Assembly: GCF_003171515.1 (NCBI RefSeq)
Contig: NC_089394.1
Coordinates: 62,001-126,000 of the forward strand
Origin: Pyrenophora tritici-repentis
Taxonomy: Eukaryota > Ascomycota > Dothideomycetes > Pleosporales > Pleosporaceae
Direction of reading: 5' to 3'
DNA length: 64,000 nucleotides
Positions 49,601-60,989 of the stretch are shown piece after piece. A program made the translations under genes and the position numbers. The number at the start of each line of letters is the position of its first letter. The stretch's first letter is position 1. The notes below the pieces were generated by a model. The model did no database searches. It was not told the origin of the DNA and saw only the letters and a program-made list of their open reading frames with translations.

Positions 49601-49758
49601 GTCAGTCCGCAGGCCGCGGCGACGTCAGTTCAGTCAGTCAGTTTTAGTTTAATTGAAAAGTCTTGGCAGTCAGTCCAGTCCAGTTCAGTGACCTCAGGAC
49701 GTCAGTTCAGTCAGTCCAGAGAGCTCCGGACTGACTGAACTGACTGATAGCAACTCTG
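46680..49758 (+). mobile_element. hAT transposon copy 2 (3,079 bp)
   Basis: Same termini (CAGACTTGCTATCAGTCAG and CAGAGTTGCTATCAGTCAG) and same length as copy 1, but in opposite orientation. Flanking octamers differ (GCCAGGAT left, ACCTTGTA right), and the flanks come from different elements: Gypsy LTR on the left, Copia-type sequence on the right. There is no target-site duplication. Confidence 0.93.
47081..49582 (+). CDS. hAT transposase, intact
   Basis: 833 residues from ATG 47081 (MSTPSNSGLRRL); the frame extends four codons upstream without a better start. An acidic stretch (DGDDDDDDDN) is followed by a BED-type zinc finger at residues ~95-140 (WLCRYCHQRRKQEACYEAD). The RNase-H-like core has VSFDNWTSTGGQYAFTGL, LPELHGAHTGNNIAAA and FVLDNASNNDTAVESLAEEF, and the expected large helical insertion. 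The C-terminal hAT dimerisation domain runs from YWESVAGQFPILSKFAIDVL to CERTFSELGDMLGTRR. It binds the repeated ACTGACTGAACTGAC ends and performs cut-and-paste transposition with 8-bp duplications. There are no stops, so it could drive copy 1, which has intact ends. Confidence 0.95.
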   Translation: MSTPSNSGLRRLVECDKRNSPLPSLSNAPTVGDTASEAQADEPLAVQADFPNDGDDDDDDDNYDGLDFKRVPYLERRQVERNSRGGPKSWIYRHGWAVWHRKYKKNYWLCRYCHQRRKQEACYEADSTTNAGRHLSSNKPGHSHGPNGPVPIASREGNIMGALAKSQVHIMRSKGIEVSQEVANEMAASFSTSRFQDALKDWVVADNQSLRVIETPQFRAMIAAVSPLAEALLWRSHQTLHDHIITEYNTYIPAVANYLREARSLIHVSFDNWTSTGGQYAFTGLCVHYLNSEGKLVDHLLGLPELHGAHTGNNIAAAATTILRLFGVDNARVGYFVLDNASNNDTAVESLAEEFGFIASERRLRCCCHILNLSAQLVIWGKDRSAYENEAAHLEEEEKYMDEWRKYGPVGVLFDVIASICTPQTRQLLERLQCEEAESLGVTPHIRQLVKPVKTRWNSYFNTFVRAAELHGPIDGYIECKLEEHSAATATSRRRKNREQLPAAQPRLYIREGGLNGKDWATITEYIRLLEPFAEATRLLEGRGRHGRHGAIWEVLVTFEWLLDQLEALKDRLKDVNYEDLDAPEDHLITNVNLAHCKLAEYYAKFDNAPVYYTATILHPHYKHHLSALWKVPDTHVTARDGVHYRDGWLDNNHRAFLRMWQGRKDSAATSAHTVTPPRKKPRLGISTSRSAFLQSSIEQSTRQLEASLAEDEYEIWKRQPALAEEDWLSLNPLLYWESVAGQFPILSKFAIDVLTIPAAAADCERTFSELGDMLGTRRLHMKPELISALQSLKSWKRLGIQPTTTSASGLARTLSEEEISKVQEHLSQFDVR

Positions 49759-51081
49759 ACCTTGTATGGTCACGTGGATTGTCCACCAGCCAATTAGCCC
49801 ACTAGTTTATGTATATAACCTAGATTACAGACCTCTCGGTCATGAAGACACTTAACAATACACTTCACATTGTACTACAACTCCTGCCTATAACTGCTCA
49901 CAATACCTCCTAAGTTACCCAGGACATGCCACGATATTAGCAGGGTCCTTTCCCCGCGAGGGGTCAGACTGGCTAAAGCTAACGCGGCTCGGGCAAAGCT
50001 ATGCTAACTGAGGTAGGAGAGCGTAGCATGACAATCGAGCGGCGTGCGCTAAGCGGAAACTGTAAGTGCATGAGGGTGTCCGATCGAAACTGACAGGGGA
50101 GCTGCGAGGGCCTATTACACCAAGTCAGGCAGAAAAACTTCACGTAATACGCAAGAAACTTGATAAGCCGTAGCTTAAAGTAGGCTTCTTAACAATATAA
50201 CTAGTGAGCGAATAACTAATGTAGAAGTATGCCGTAGTACGAGGTTTTAGATGTACCCCTGTCAGTTTCGCTCGTATGTGCCAACAGGCAGTATTCTGAG
50301 AAGTTATATTTAGCGATGTGGCTTGCATGTATGAAGTATCGATAAATCGCTTTTTGGAGATGCACTTGTCAGCTTGGCAGATTTTGATTCGCTGGCCATT
50401 AGCCTCGTTGTGACAACATAACCTAATAGCATGCGTGTCGGATCGTGAGTATCGGTAGAGACGTCGGCTGCTTGACACTTCGGCCCGACTTCGGCCCACC
50501 TTGTGCAGAGCTTAGGTATACCTTCGTAGCAGCTATGTTCGTAGACAATAAAAACAAGAACCACCGAACAGAATGCATTCCTAGTTATCGTTATTTCCCT
50601 TTACGCACTTAGTGCAAAGCCAACTAACACTGATCAGTGATTGCTTAAGGCGATCACAGACAGCAAGGTAGAAGAGACAGACCGCATCTTCGACGAACTC
50701 CCTGACGCACGACGTTATACTCCCGGGAGAAGATTCTGTGCTAAGAACAGAGCGAGGCAGAGATAACACGAAGCACTCTTAACCTCCCTCTACAGCTGCT
50801 GGTTTAGCCTAATCCGCGAACACAGAGCGCGTTAGCAACGCAATACAACTCAACCGTACGAGCGTCTCCGGACGATCCAATCACGTACAACAACAAGCGC
50901 TGGCACGACCAACCAGCGAGACAACAACACCGACAACGCGTCAACACCCGCCGGCAAGATAGCGAATAACTAAAGCGAAATAAGCTTTGCAGACTCTGCT
51001 GAAGCTCAGAATCAACTATAGAATGAGCAATTAGAACACCTCTCAGACTCACCATAGGCCAAATTTACCGCGGAACAACTT
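49759..51081 (+). other. Copia-3 upstream region with LTR-like sequence
   Basis: 49759-49900 has an LTR-like character (TGTATGGTCACGTGG, TATA-like TGTATATAACC, later CTCACA) but no second LTR exists to confirm it. About 50030-50085 matches the pogo-type terminal block of 3046. No coding sequence is recognised before 51082. Confidence 0.45.
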
Positions 51082-54000
51082 ATGGAAAACTGTTCATACA
51101 CAGTTGCACTCAAGGTCATCAATACAGCTCTCTGGGGCGTACCCGCAACGGCGGACGCAAACGAGACACACGCAACAACGTGGGTCGCCAAAGCTATCCA
51201 CGACTACAATGTGTCAATGGCCTGGGACGATGACCTCTTCATTGACTACAAATGGGACTTTGAAGGATGGACGAAGGAGCTATTTAGCAAGGTTGAGCGT
51301 GGTACACTAAGGTCTCTTAAGAGTGTGCTACGACATCGGGGAGTATACACTGACAACAATCACGCCAGGGTGGCGGACTCTCTCTACAACATTTTAGGTA
51401 TAGAGAATACTCTTGAATGGGAACCAGCAGAGTTTCGAGCCATAAAATTCGACCAACAGTCCGAAGCGTACCAGCGCCAGCAGAGCAATAAACGCCAACA
51501 GGACACTCAGCACACAGTCTATCCAGCTGTACAACAACAGCCGCAATTACAACAACCGCCGCAATTACAACAGCCGCCGCAAGTACCATAGCCGTCGCAA
51601 TTACAACGACCGTCGCAGGGCGAGCAACAAGAGCAGTATAGAGTGAGACAAGGCGTCCAGAGCCGTTCCCAAACAATAGAGCCACAACCGCCGCTACACA
51701 TGAGCGGTACGCTGGAAGGGCCTCAGCATCGACAACTGTGGGAGCAGGCCACGCAGCCGCAACAATGGCGTGCGCAAACACAGACACGACCCCCAGCGAC
51801 CGCGTACCGCGAGGTGACACCTTTCCCTCAGCAACCTACAAACCGAGTACCTGACAGACCCCTTGGCCTACCACACGACCCGTACAAGATGCTCCCGCCG
51901 CGATGGTCCCGCAACGATCGACTCGACGCTAATACGATCACGCAGTTCTCTAAGCTATGGGACAATAGCAACAAGTATACAGGGAATGCGTACGATCTCC
52001 TAGACGATAAGATCAAGATTTTCTTCAGCATCTGCTGGCAGGTAGATATCCAAGAAGAGCAGTTTCACGCAGTGTTTCCCCGTATTCTTACCGGGCGTGC
52101 AGAGACGTTCTACATACAGGTTGTAGAGAGAGACGACAGCTTTGCTGATGCGTACATGGCAATCAAAAACCACTTCGACCATGACGTCCATCACCAGCAC
52201 TACTACACGGACTGGACAACGACAACCTTTGCCCGCACACGCGCAGAGAACCCTGACAAAGGACTACACGAGGTTCTGCAGATCCTGCTTGACAAGCTGC
52301 AGCTATGCCAGCGAGCGCTTGGGAAGAACTTTGAAGGCGAGGATGCCCTGCGCACTAATGTCATTAATGCTTGCCGAGGAGTTCCAGAACTTGAGATGGC
52401 ACTGTTCAAGCCAGCTACAATATGCGAAGGTCTCTTTTCAGACCTACGATCTGCAGTCGAGACACACCTAGCACGGCAGCATACAGCGCATATAGCTACA
52501 GATCAATACTACCTAGACCGCCGGTACAACGGCAATGGAAGGATCCGAGGTGGATCTCGAGGTGGAGGAGGATTCAAAGGCGGATCCAGAGGAGCATACC
52601 GAGGAGGCGAGCAGCGCGACGACAACGGACGAGGATTCAAGCCACGCTGGAGGAAGAAATGCTTTGTTTGCCAGAAGGAAGGATGCTGGTCTACTAACCA
52701 CACAGACGAAGAGCGCAAGGCTACCCGTACGCAGTTCGTCTCTACGCTATACGTTGCAGGTGCGAAGCCACCTGAGGACTTCTCAGTATACCTTGCAGAG
52801 TATGAAGGGATCGAACACACAAGCCAATACAACCAGAGAGGCTGGAGAGAAGAGGAAGACTGCGAGGATAGCGACAACGACGGCATGAGCGATCAGCAAT
52901 GCTTTGAACACCAGTTCTTCACGGAGCAATGCCTTGCAGATCAGGCGTTCTTGCACCACATCTCTGGCGACGACGTATACCGCCGAGACGCGCCGTCAGC
53001 GCCAGCGTCACAGTTCCTGCTTGAAGACCGCTACACAAGATCTGTGTACCAAGGGATCCTACCGGATACAGGCGCTGCCAACGTATCCACAGTCGGCAAG
53101 GAGCAGTACCTTGCACTCACAAGGGAAGATCCTACAGTTAGGATGGATACGTCTACAGCAGGAAAGGCATCTATTAAATTCGGCAAGGGCGAGGCTACAT
53201 CATCTATTGGCACTGCAAAGGTCTCTACAGACATTGGGACGATCAACTTTGAGGTGCTTGACGCACCTACACCATTCTTATTGTGCCTTGCAGACATGGA
53301 TAGGTTGAAGGTCTACTTCAACAACACCACAGATGAGCTGGTCCAGGGTGACGTACACATCCCTGTGATTCGCAAATGGGGACATCCTTGGTTCCATCTG
53401 AACAAGAGAGAGAGAGCAACTGTGTTCCTGACAGAGACAGAGTTGCGACGGCTTCATCGACGATTTGGACACCCAGCTGTTACGCGACTAGTTAAACTCT
53501 TAAAGGATGCTGGCCATAACGACTTTGAAGAAAGAACCCTAGAAGAAGTCACCAAGTTCTGCCACCACTGCCAGCTCTACAGCTCCGCGCCGCGCCGATT
53601 TAAATTCACTCTGAAGGATGATCACCACTTTAACTATGAGATCCTGGTAGATGTAATGTATCTCAGCGGCAAGCCGGTATTACATGTAGTTGATTCTTCA
53701 ACCGCTTTCCAAGGCGCAAAATTCCTCAGCGCTATCTCAGCTAAGGAGACATGGCAGGCACTGCGGATGCTATGGATCGACACGTATCAAGGACCACCAG
53801 ACATCATCACACATGATGCAGGCACCAACTTTGCAAGCGCAGAGTTCCGTGCTGAGGCAAAGACCATGGGAGTTACATGCAAGCAGGTACCTACAGAGGC
53901 TCACTGGTCGGTGGGCAAGACTGAGAGATACCACGCGCCACTTCGCCGAGCATGGGATATACTCCATGACGAGCTCCAAGACACGATGTCTGATGAAGCG

Positions 54001-55486
54001 ATCCTTCAAATGGCCGTGAAAGCTGTCAATGACACCGCTGGACCCGATGGTCTAGTCCCGACTCTACTGGTCTTTGGAGCGTACCCACGAATGACTGCAG
54101 AATCACCGCCATCACCATCAATGGTCAAACGCAGCGAGGCTATTCAAAAGGCGACGAAAGCCCTGCGCAAGCTCACTGCAGAGCGCCAAGTTGCAGACGC
54201 CTTGAACACCCGCAATGGACCAGCCACTGCAGACATGCTCGCGCTCCCACTCCAGAGCGAAGTCTTAGTATGGAGAGAGAGTGATGGCTGGAATGGCCCG
54301 TACAAGATCGCTAGTACAGATGGTCACAACGTCACTGTCGATATGGTCAATGGTCCAACAACATTCAGATCCACTGTCGTCAAGCCATACTACAGACCAG
54401 ACCACCTTTGGAGCGACCCAGACGCGCCACACGCGCCGAATGAACCGCATGAGCCGCACGAGCCGATAGCAGTACCTCCGGCAGCGCAACCACGCAGGAG
54501 AGGCCGCCCTCCAGGATCAAAGAACAAGCGCAAGGGGCACGCGTACATCACCAAGAAGGAGCAGGACGATCTTGAGCTAGCTATCAAGCTACGTAACGAT
54601 GGAGTGATCACAACCGCAGGCGCCCCCTTTGAGGCGTCTGATGACCAAGAGATCAGCGACCTCGTAGGTCGCGGAGTCTTCAAATTTGAGCAATACGACG
54701 AGAGGCTACACAGCAAGATCCGGATCTTTAAGTCACGCCTAGTACGTGAGGTCAAGGGAAAGACAACTAAGCCTTATGAGAAATCCCGTCTGGTTATCCA
54801 AGGCTACCAAGACCATGGCAAGGAGGCTATCTTGACGCAGTCGCCAACCATCCAGCGATGTAGCCAGCGCCTGATCATGTCGCTGGCGCCTGGGCTAGTA
54901 CAAAGCGGCATGAGCGTTGAGCTACGTGATATTACGCAGGCATACCCACAGGCTCAGACAACACTGAAGAGGACGATACTTGCATACCTCCCTACTGAGC
55001 TGGTACATCGATACCCAAGAGGCACGCTACTCCATGTGATCAAGCCGCTGTATGGAATCGCTGAGGCAGGAGTCCACTGGTGGACAACGTATCACGGACA
55101 CCATTGCAAGGAACTGGACATGGCAACATCGACGTACGACCCATGCCTATTGATCACGAACAGCGACGACGCAGGCATCTTCGGCATCGTTGGCATGCAG
55201 ACAGACGACACTCTCATGCTCGGGACACCAGCGTTCTCGTCACATGAAGAGAAGAAGATCCAGAAGGCAGAGTTCAGGTCAAAGCTAAAAGCAAGGCTGA
55301 CACCAGAAGTGCAGTTAGACTTTAATAGATGTACACTTACGATGGACGCCAGCAGAGTCTCGATCCTTAGGCAGAGAGGACAAGGAGGAAGGATCAGGCT
55401 TGTGGATATTAGGGCACCCGACCGCGCGCAACAGTACACCGAGCAGCGCGCCCGCGGAGCGTACATCGCATCAACATGCCAACCAG
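51082..55486 (+). pseudogene. Ty1/Copia gag-pol (Copia-3), truncated by hAT-B
   Basis: One frame from ATG 51082 to the element boundary, interrupted by a single TAG at 51589 in a glutamine-rich stretch (CAG expected). Gag comes first, then an RGG-rich segment (RGGSRGGGGFKGGSRGAYRGG begins the region) and a zinc knuckle KCFVCQKEGCWSTNHT. The protease is ILPDTGAANVST. Integrase begins RRFGHPAVTRLVKLL with H..C..HHC zinc ligands and has VDVMYL, DAGTNFAS and WSVGKTERYHAPLRR. The reverse transcriptase (RLVIQGYQDHGKEAIL, RDITQAYPQAQ) has MQTDDTLML at the site usually occupied by YVDD. RNase H is lost where hAT-B starts. This clade differs from the Copia at 17772. Confidence 0.88.
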
Positions 55487-55655
55487 CAGACTCCGCAACA
55501 ATCAAATCAATCAATCTTAAGGTTGTCGATTGGTTTGATTAGCTTGCGGCGACGCTGCTGATTGATTGCGGATTGATTGTTAGGGTTTTTGAGCAGATTG
55601 ATTGCGATTGATTGGTTGATTGGCTGATTGATGCTAAGAAGTAGTATACAGGGGG

Positions 55656-58366
55656 TTATGGTGTTGTACTCCAGCCTTCTATATCGTACTGTTGTACAAT
55701 CTCCTCATCTTTGACGTCACTCCACTTATCTTCATCATCACCGTTGTTGTACAAGCCGTCAAAGCCAGCTCGTCTCCACGAACGTACAAGCTGAAGGGCA
55801 GCAAGTAACTCGCTGCCAAGAGCTCGCCGGCGCGGCTCAAGTAAATCGCCAAGCTCGCTAAAGAGCCTCTCGCAGTCGCAACTAGATGCTGGTATCGTGA
55901 GTATATCAATCGCAAACTGGCTTAAACACGGGTATTTTGAGCGTAATTGAATCCAGTACTTGACTGGGTGGCCATCGCTAAGATACTGTTCGCTTGTCCA
56001 CTCTGGCTCTTGAGTTCTCCAGCGCTCGTACTCATCGTCGTGGGCAGCCTCTACCTGAGCCTTGTTGCGCCGTACGAGGGCGCCAATCACATCATCTATT
56101 CCTCTATGCCTTGGTTTTGCAGTTGTTTGAGATAGAGGACGTGTACGTTGAGGCTTATACGACTGCCAGAGCTGCAGGAAGCCAGCGTTGGCTGATGTTA
56201 GCCATTCTGGCTTATCCACCCAGCTGTTCTCGCAGTAGTATTTGTAGTATGGATGGAGGCAGGTAGCAGCGTAGTATGCTGGCGATCGATCGAGCTTGTT
56301 GTAGTAATCGTTGGCCTTACTCCAGGCGGCGCGGAGGTTAACAAAGAGGTGATCTTCAGGCGCATCAGGTGGGTTGAAGTCAACTTGCTCGTACGAGCGC
56401 GTACGGGCTTCGAGCGCGCCAAGTACGTATTCAAATACAGGAATAGTCTCATATATAGCGCCGTATTTGCCTGCCTTTCCGCGACCCTCAAGCTTCTCCG
56501 TAGCAAGCTTAAGCGGCTCTAGGCAGTCCTGATACTCTGTTATCACCGCCCAATCAGCAGCTGTAAGTCCTGTTGATCTCATCCAACTAGGTGCTTCAGG
56601 GAGTTTATTGCCACGTTGACAAGCGCGGCGATCTTCAAGGGAGAGTGCGTTAATGTAGTGCTCAGCGTAAGAGTTGTATGCTGCCTGGAGTTGAGTTGCG
56701 CGTTTGAAGGCAGCGTAGTAAGAGTTCCAGCGTGTAACAACAGGCTTCACAGGCTCAAGTACGTGGAGGCGCTCTCTAGCTGGCAACTCGGCGTTGGCGG
56801 CGGTTTGGAAGCTTCGGAAAATTTCGTGTTGTTGAGGCGTTTTTTATCGCAGTAGACAAGACGTCAACAACTGCATATGAGAACTGCGTTGATTGTCCTA
56901 CGGAGTAGATACACAAGGTTATATACATGAGATGTGCGTAAGCACATGACGGCAAAGGAGTGAAAGTGAAGGTTGTAGAACATTCGGCCAAGAAGCATCG
57001 GGCCGATTCCAAGAAGGGTAGTCCTGAATGGCAACATTTTTATATGGTTGATAACGTCGATAAGTACACCTAAGGGCCCTTCTTGACGCCACTCCTGCAT
57101 GTACACCTCCTCTGTTTGGAGCTGCTCGTCGTTGTTGTTGTTGTACGCCTCTTGATTGCTGCCAAAGATAATTGCCTGGCCAATAAGGTTAAGCGTGTGA
57201 GGGCCGCAGCGGAGGCGTCGGTGAGCAGCGTTGAAGTCGTACGCGTGGGCGAGCGAGGAGACTGCAGTATCGTTGTTTGCAGCATTGTCGAGGACGAAGT
57301 AGCCGAGTTTATCACTCCCAATACTGTATTCTTGGAGCGTCTTTTTAATTGTATCAGCGATAGCATCACCAGTATGAGAGCCTGCGAGATGTGGGAGGGC
57401 GATGGGGAGATCTTGTATCACTCCAGAGGCGTTAGCAAAGTGTGCAACGACTCCAAAGAATCCACGCTTGCCACCCTTTGTCGTCCAACCATCAAAGCTT
57501 ATGTGGATCTTGCTTGCAGCTTCTGACAGAGCGCAGACAATCTGTGGCTGCATATATTGGAAGAGGCGCATTGCGTAGGTAGCTACACTGCGAGGACTTA
57601 CCCACAAAGCTGCCTCTGCCTCTGGGTTTGCAAGGCTAATCATCTCGCGAAAGGACGGCCTTGCAAGTAGCTCCATTGGCAAGTTGTTATCAAGAAGGCA
57701 GAACACTGCAACTTCACGAAACTGCTGGATGTTGAAGTTGCCCATCGCGTTGGCAGCCTCTTGAGAGACTGCAACACCAGTCTCCAGCGTCTGTCGTAGA
57801 GAGAGTTGCTGCCCTGTTCTTCGAGGCTTCAGGCCGTCTTTTGTAAAGCCATGGCCTCGTTTCTGAAGGCCAAGATGAGCTGCAGCTGAGGAGGTGGCCT
57901 TTGATACGTCAAAAACTCCACTGCCGCCAGTGTCAATGACCTTGTGGATGTGGCAGTATTTGCATACAAACCACACTCGATTCTGATCGTAGAGCTCAAC
58001 AACGCGATATCCATGTTGAAAGATCCAACTCTTGACGCGCCGCCCAGTTGTAAGAGGCTTCATGAACCGAGGGAGGCGATCCCAGTTAATGCCGTCAAAG
58101 TTATCGCCATTATCAGGCTCTGTATCAACACTAGCCTCTGTTGTTGCTGCTGTACCAGCCTGGCTGCCCTCAGCCGCACCCTCCTCCTCTGTTTGCGACT
58201 CGAAAAATTGCGACTCAAACGTTGTGGCCTGGCTTACGGCGGCGCCAAGGGTTTCCTGAGGCGACAGCGATCGCTGAGATAGGACAGAGGGCCTTGATAG
58301 GCGCGCCCGTTTGGCGGCGGCGGCGGCGGCAGCAGTATTGGTGGGAACTCGAGAGCGTTTGGCCAT
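55656..58366 (-). pseudogene. hAT-B transposase, interrupted by a 189-bp insertion
   Basis: ATG 58366 (MAKRSRVPTNTAAAAAAAKR) opens a frame with a BED-type finger (VWFVCKYCHIHK), the hAT core (IHISFDGWTTKGGKRGFFGVVAHF, LPHLAGSHTGDAIA, FVLDNAANNDTAVSSL) and GPLGVLIDVINHIK. Foreign sequence intervenes at 56848-57036 and ends the frame at 56864. Beyond it the transposase resumes (HVLEPVKPVVTRWNSYY) and runs to the dimerisation domain (FAIDILTIPASSCDCERLFSELGDLLEPRRR) and a stop at 55656. Apart from the insertion I see no in-frame stops. Confidence 0.88.
56848..57036. mobile_element. 189-bp insertion in hAT-B transposase
   Basis: Flanked by the 7-bp direct repeat TTTTTAT (56841-56847 and 57037-57043). 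Ends CGCAGTAGAC and GGCAACA show no clear inverted repeat. It includes TATATAC. It lacks consensus splice sites, so I do not read it as an intron. Element type unknown. Confidence 0.55.
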
Positions 58367-58881
58367 CGTGGGCGATACTAAACACTAAAGAAAAATGTCT
58401 GTATAGGTAGCTAGGCAACTAGTGTTGTGTGTAAGGGATTATTAGGGAACTGAGTGAGCGAAATCGTTGTTGTATTAAGAACAGCGAAGGACTAGCTATA
58501 TAGGTGCGGGGTGAAGCCTAGAAGAGGCTAGCCCCTAAGCAGAAGGAGCTAGTCCTATAAGAGGAGAGCTAGCTGGTGAGAAGTGAATGCATAGAGACTG
58601 GCTTGCCCGGCCGACAGGGATCACAAGCTAAGCGAGATAGGGGTCCAAGATAACTATCTTCAACACCAAAAACCTTCTCTTAATACGACACTACTCGCCT
58701 TACAACTCGTTAATAATAAATCAATCTAACTAATCAAATCAATCAATCTGACCTTCGCAAGTTGATTTGATTAGCTATTTTGAAAAGCTTAGATTGAGTT
58801 GATTGAGTTGGTAAAAACTCCAAATGACCAATCAAATCAATCAATCTGACCAATCTGGATTGATTGTTGCGGAGTCTGGTT

Positions 58882-59169
58882 TCTTGACTGTTGGGGTACT
58901 AAGTTCGGATCCCGCAATCAGGTTGGTAGAGGTAATCGCTCGTCGTCAAATTCCAGATAGCAATCGCAATCGTTGGATTAAGTAAAGAAAGTAACTATCT
59001 ACGCCAAAAAAACAAATTACAATCTATACCTCAGCCCGATTACATGATATCATACTGTACCGAAATATCAAGCAATGGTGAAGCATTTCCAGAATCCAAA
59101 CATTGAACTACAAACAGCCTTGCATGTATGTATCAACAGCCGGTTTTCCGAATACAGAAAACCCATCGT
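58882..59169. other. PKS 3' flank
   Basis: No gene. It includes the region downstream of the PKS stop codon. Confidence 0.5.
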
Positions 59170-59551
59170 TCATTCATGACCTTGAGCTTTCGCCGCCAAT
59201 CGGCTCACCAGTCGAGTCATTGGCCCGTCTGCCGTGATATCCAATGTACTTACTTGCACCGACAACTCCTTCAATATCCAACTGCGCAGCTCCACGGCCA
59301 CCAAGCTGTCCACACCGTACGCAGATAACGGCTCATTAGGATCCACATCAGTAACTGGTAGCATCATGAGTTGTGCAAGACGCTCCGTCAAAGCCTTGGT
59401 GATATATTCCGTTGTGGTATCGACATTGGTGCAGTTCGACAGCTTCTCCTGAATGGCGCGAGTGTTGGTTGATGTTAGAACAGGAGGCTTTGCCTGTGCA
59501 ACTGTTACCAAGCCAGCGAAACGAACGTCGTTAGTCCAATACCACCCTGGC

Positions 59552-59713
59552 CACAGTCCGCAACAATCAATTAAGTGGGTCCTAGAAGGTTCAGATTGGA
59601 TTGATTGATTACCGCTTTAAGCCTAGTAGTTACCTATAGGAGTTTAAGCCCTACCTAGATAGGTAAGTGGGTCTAGGAGAGTGACCGGATTGAATTGATT
59701 GTTGCGGAGTCTA
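59552..59713. mobile_element. hAT-type MITE copy B (162 bp)
   Basis: Read as identical to copies A, C and D. Flanking octamers ACCCTGGC and GCGTATGC do not match, so no target-site duplication remains. Confidence 0.92.
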
Positions 59714-60828
59714 GCGTATGCCCTGTTTCTTGTCTGCGATAAGACCAATGTATTGCGCAATGCTGGGGTTTGCTGAGATACCGAATGCAGATCTGTAGAA
59801 TCGGTGAAGGTCGCCTTCGACCATGACCTGTAGTGTCTCGGTCTCTCTCGTGAAGATCTTGCGTAGGTTCTTCCCGATCAGGTCAATCATACCAAGAACG
59901 ATGCTGCCGCTCTCAGAAGATGCGATTGTTTCTCTTGCGGCTATCATCTTTTCTTCCACGAGGGGATCCTTGGGATCGATCGATGGGTGCTGTTCCATAC
60001 AGCTGCGTATCCATTGCGCGTAAAGTTGCCAGTGACCGCTTTGTGCATGCTGTAGATTTTCTGCTTGTTCTAGCCAAGTAAGGGTTTGAGACATATAAAC
60101 TAAGCAGACATACTCTAGAAGGTCCAATGGAAGGTGATCAGAGCTTTTCATAATGCGGTTGCAGATTAGATCTTTGATCTGACTAGAAGGTATAAGATCA
60201 ATATCTGGCCGCCACATTTGGGTAAAGCATGAAGCTTGCAGGTTGCTGGAGTAATTTTCTGCTGAATCCGAGTTTGAATGAAGCCTTGTAGCTTGCATGA
60301 GGTGAATAGAGTGATGATCGTCGCTTTCGCAATCTCTGAGCTTTCCATCGATACTTCCGAAACCGGCTTCCGAAAGTAGAGATACCCACTGTTGAATAGA
60401 CAAGTAAGGGTTTAATTTTCGTTCTGGCTCGCTACCTGTGAACAATTTGTTAGTACTATCAGCATAAGAGTGCAATGCCATGAAGAATGTCATACCAATA
60501 TACCAGCTTGGATGGATCGCCAAGCATAGCCTCATATCGAGAGGAGGCATGGTCGTCTCAGCAAATAGAAGCTTTCCGCCTGGCTTCAGGAGCCTTGATA
60601 CATTTTCTAAGGCAAGCTTGATATCCCTACAGTCGTGGAAAACTTGATAGGCTACAACGAGGTCGAAGGATCCGGCTTCAAAGGACGGATCACATGTTTC
60701 CGCACCGATATCTAGCTTGACAAAAGTCACAGTGTCTTCCTGGGCTTTGAACTGGGTTCGGAGATGTTCGACGCGGCTGTTGCATTTATCGGCAACCAGA
60801 AGCTGGGTGCCTCGTTCGGCCGATGGAC

Positions 60829-60989
60829 ACAGTCCGCAACAATCAATTAAGTGGGTCCTAGAAGGTTCAGATTGGATTGATTGATTACCGCTTTAAGCCT
60901 AGTAGTTACCTATAGGAGTTTAAGCCCTACCTAGATAGGTAAGTGGGTCTAGGAGAGTGACCGGATTGAATTGATTGTTGCGGAGTCTA
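60829..60989. mobile_element. hAT-type MITE copy C
   Basis: Same sequence and orientation as copy B. Flanking octamers CCGATGGA and CGTGGTGG do not match. Confidence 0.92.

Larger units (their letters stand above)
55487..58881 (-). mobile_element. hAT transposon hAT-B, probable source of the MITEs
   Basis: Left end CAGACTCCGCAACAATCAA at 55487 and right end CAGACTCCGCAACAATCAA (minus strand) at 58881, with subterminal ATCAATCAATCTGA-like repeats. The flanking octamers (CCAACCAG, GTTTCTTG) do not match. The left flank is Copia-3 coding sequence; the right flank is not, so one side has been rearranged. Confidence 0.8.

Noticed and set aside
51082..51642. Separate Gag gene ending at 51591
   Set aside because: The next frame is in the same phase and the stop is a CAG-to-TAG type change inside a repeat; one gene with a nonsense mutation is simpler.
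56848..57036. Intron in hAT-B transposase
   Set aside because: No GT..AG consensus at the boundaries and a 7-bp direct repeat flanks it; insertion fits better, though RNA was not available.
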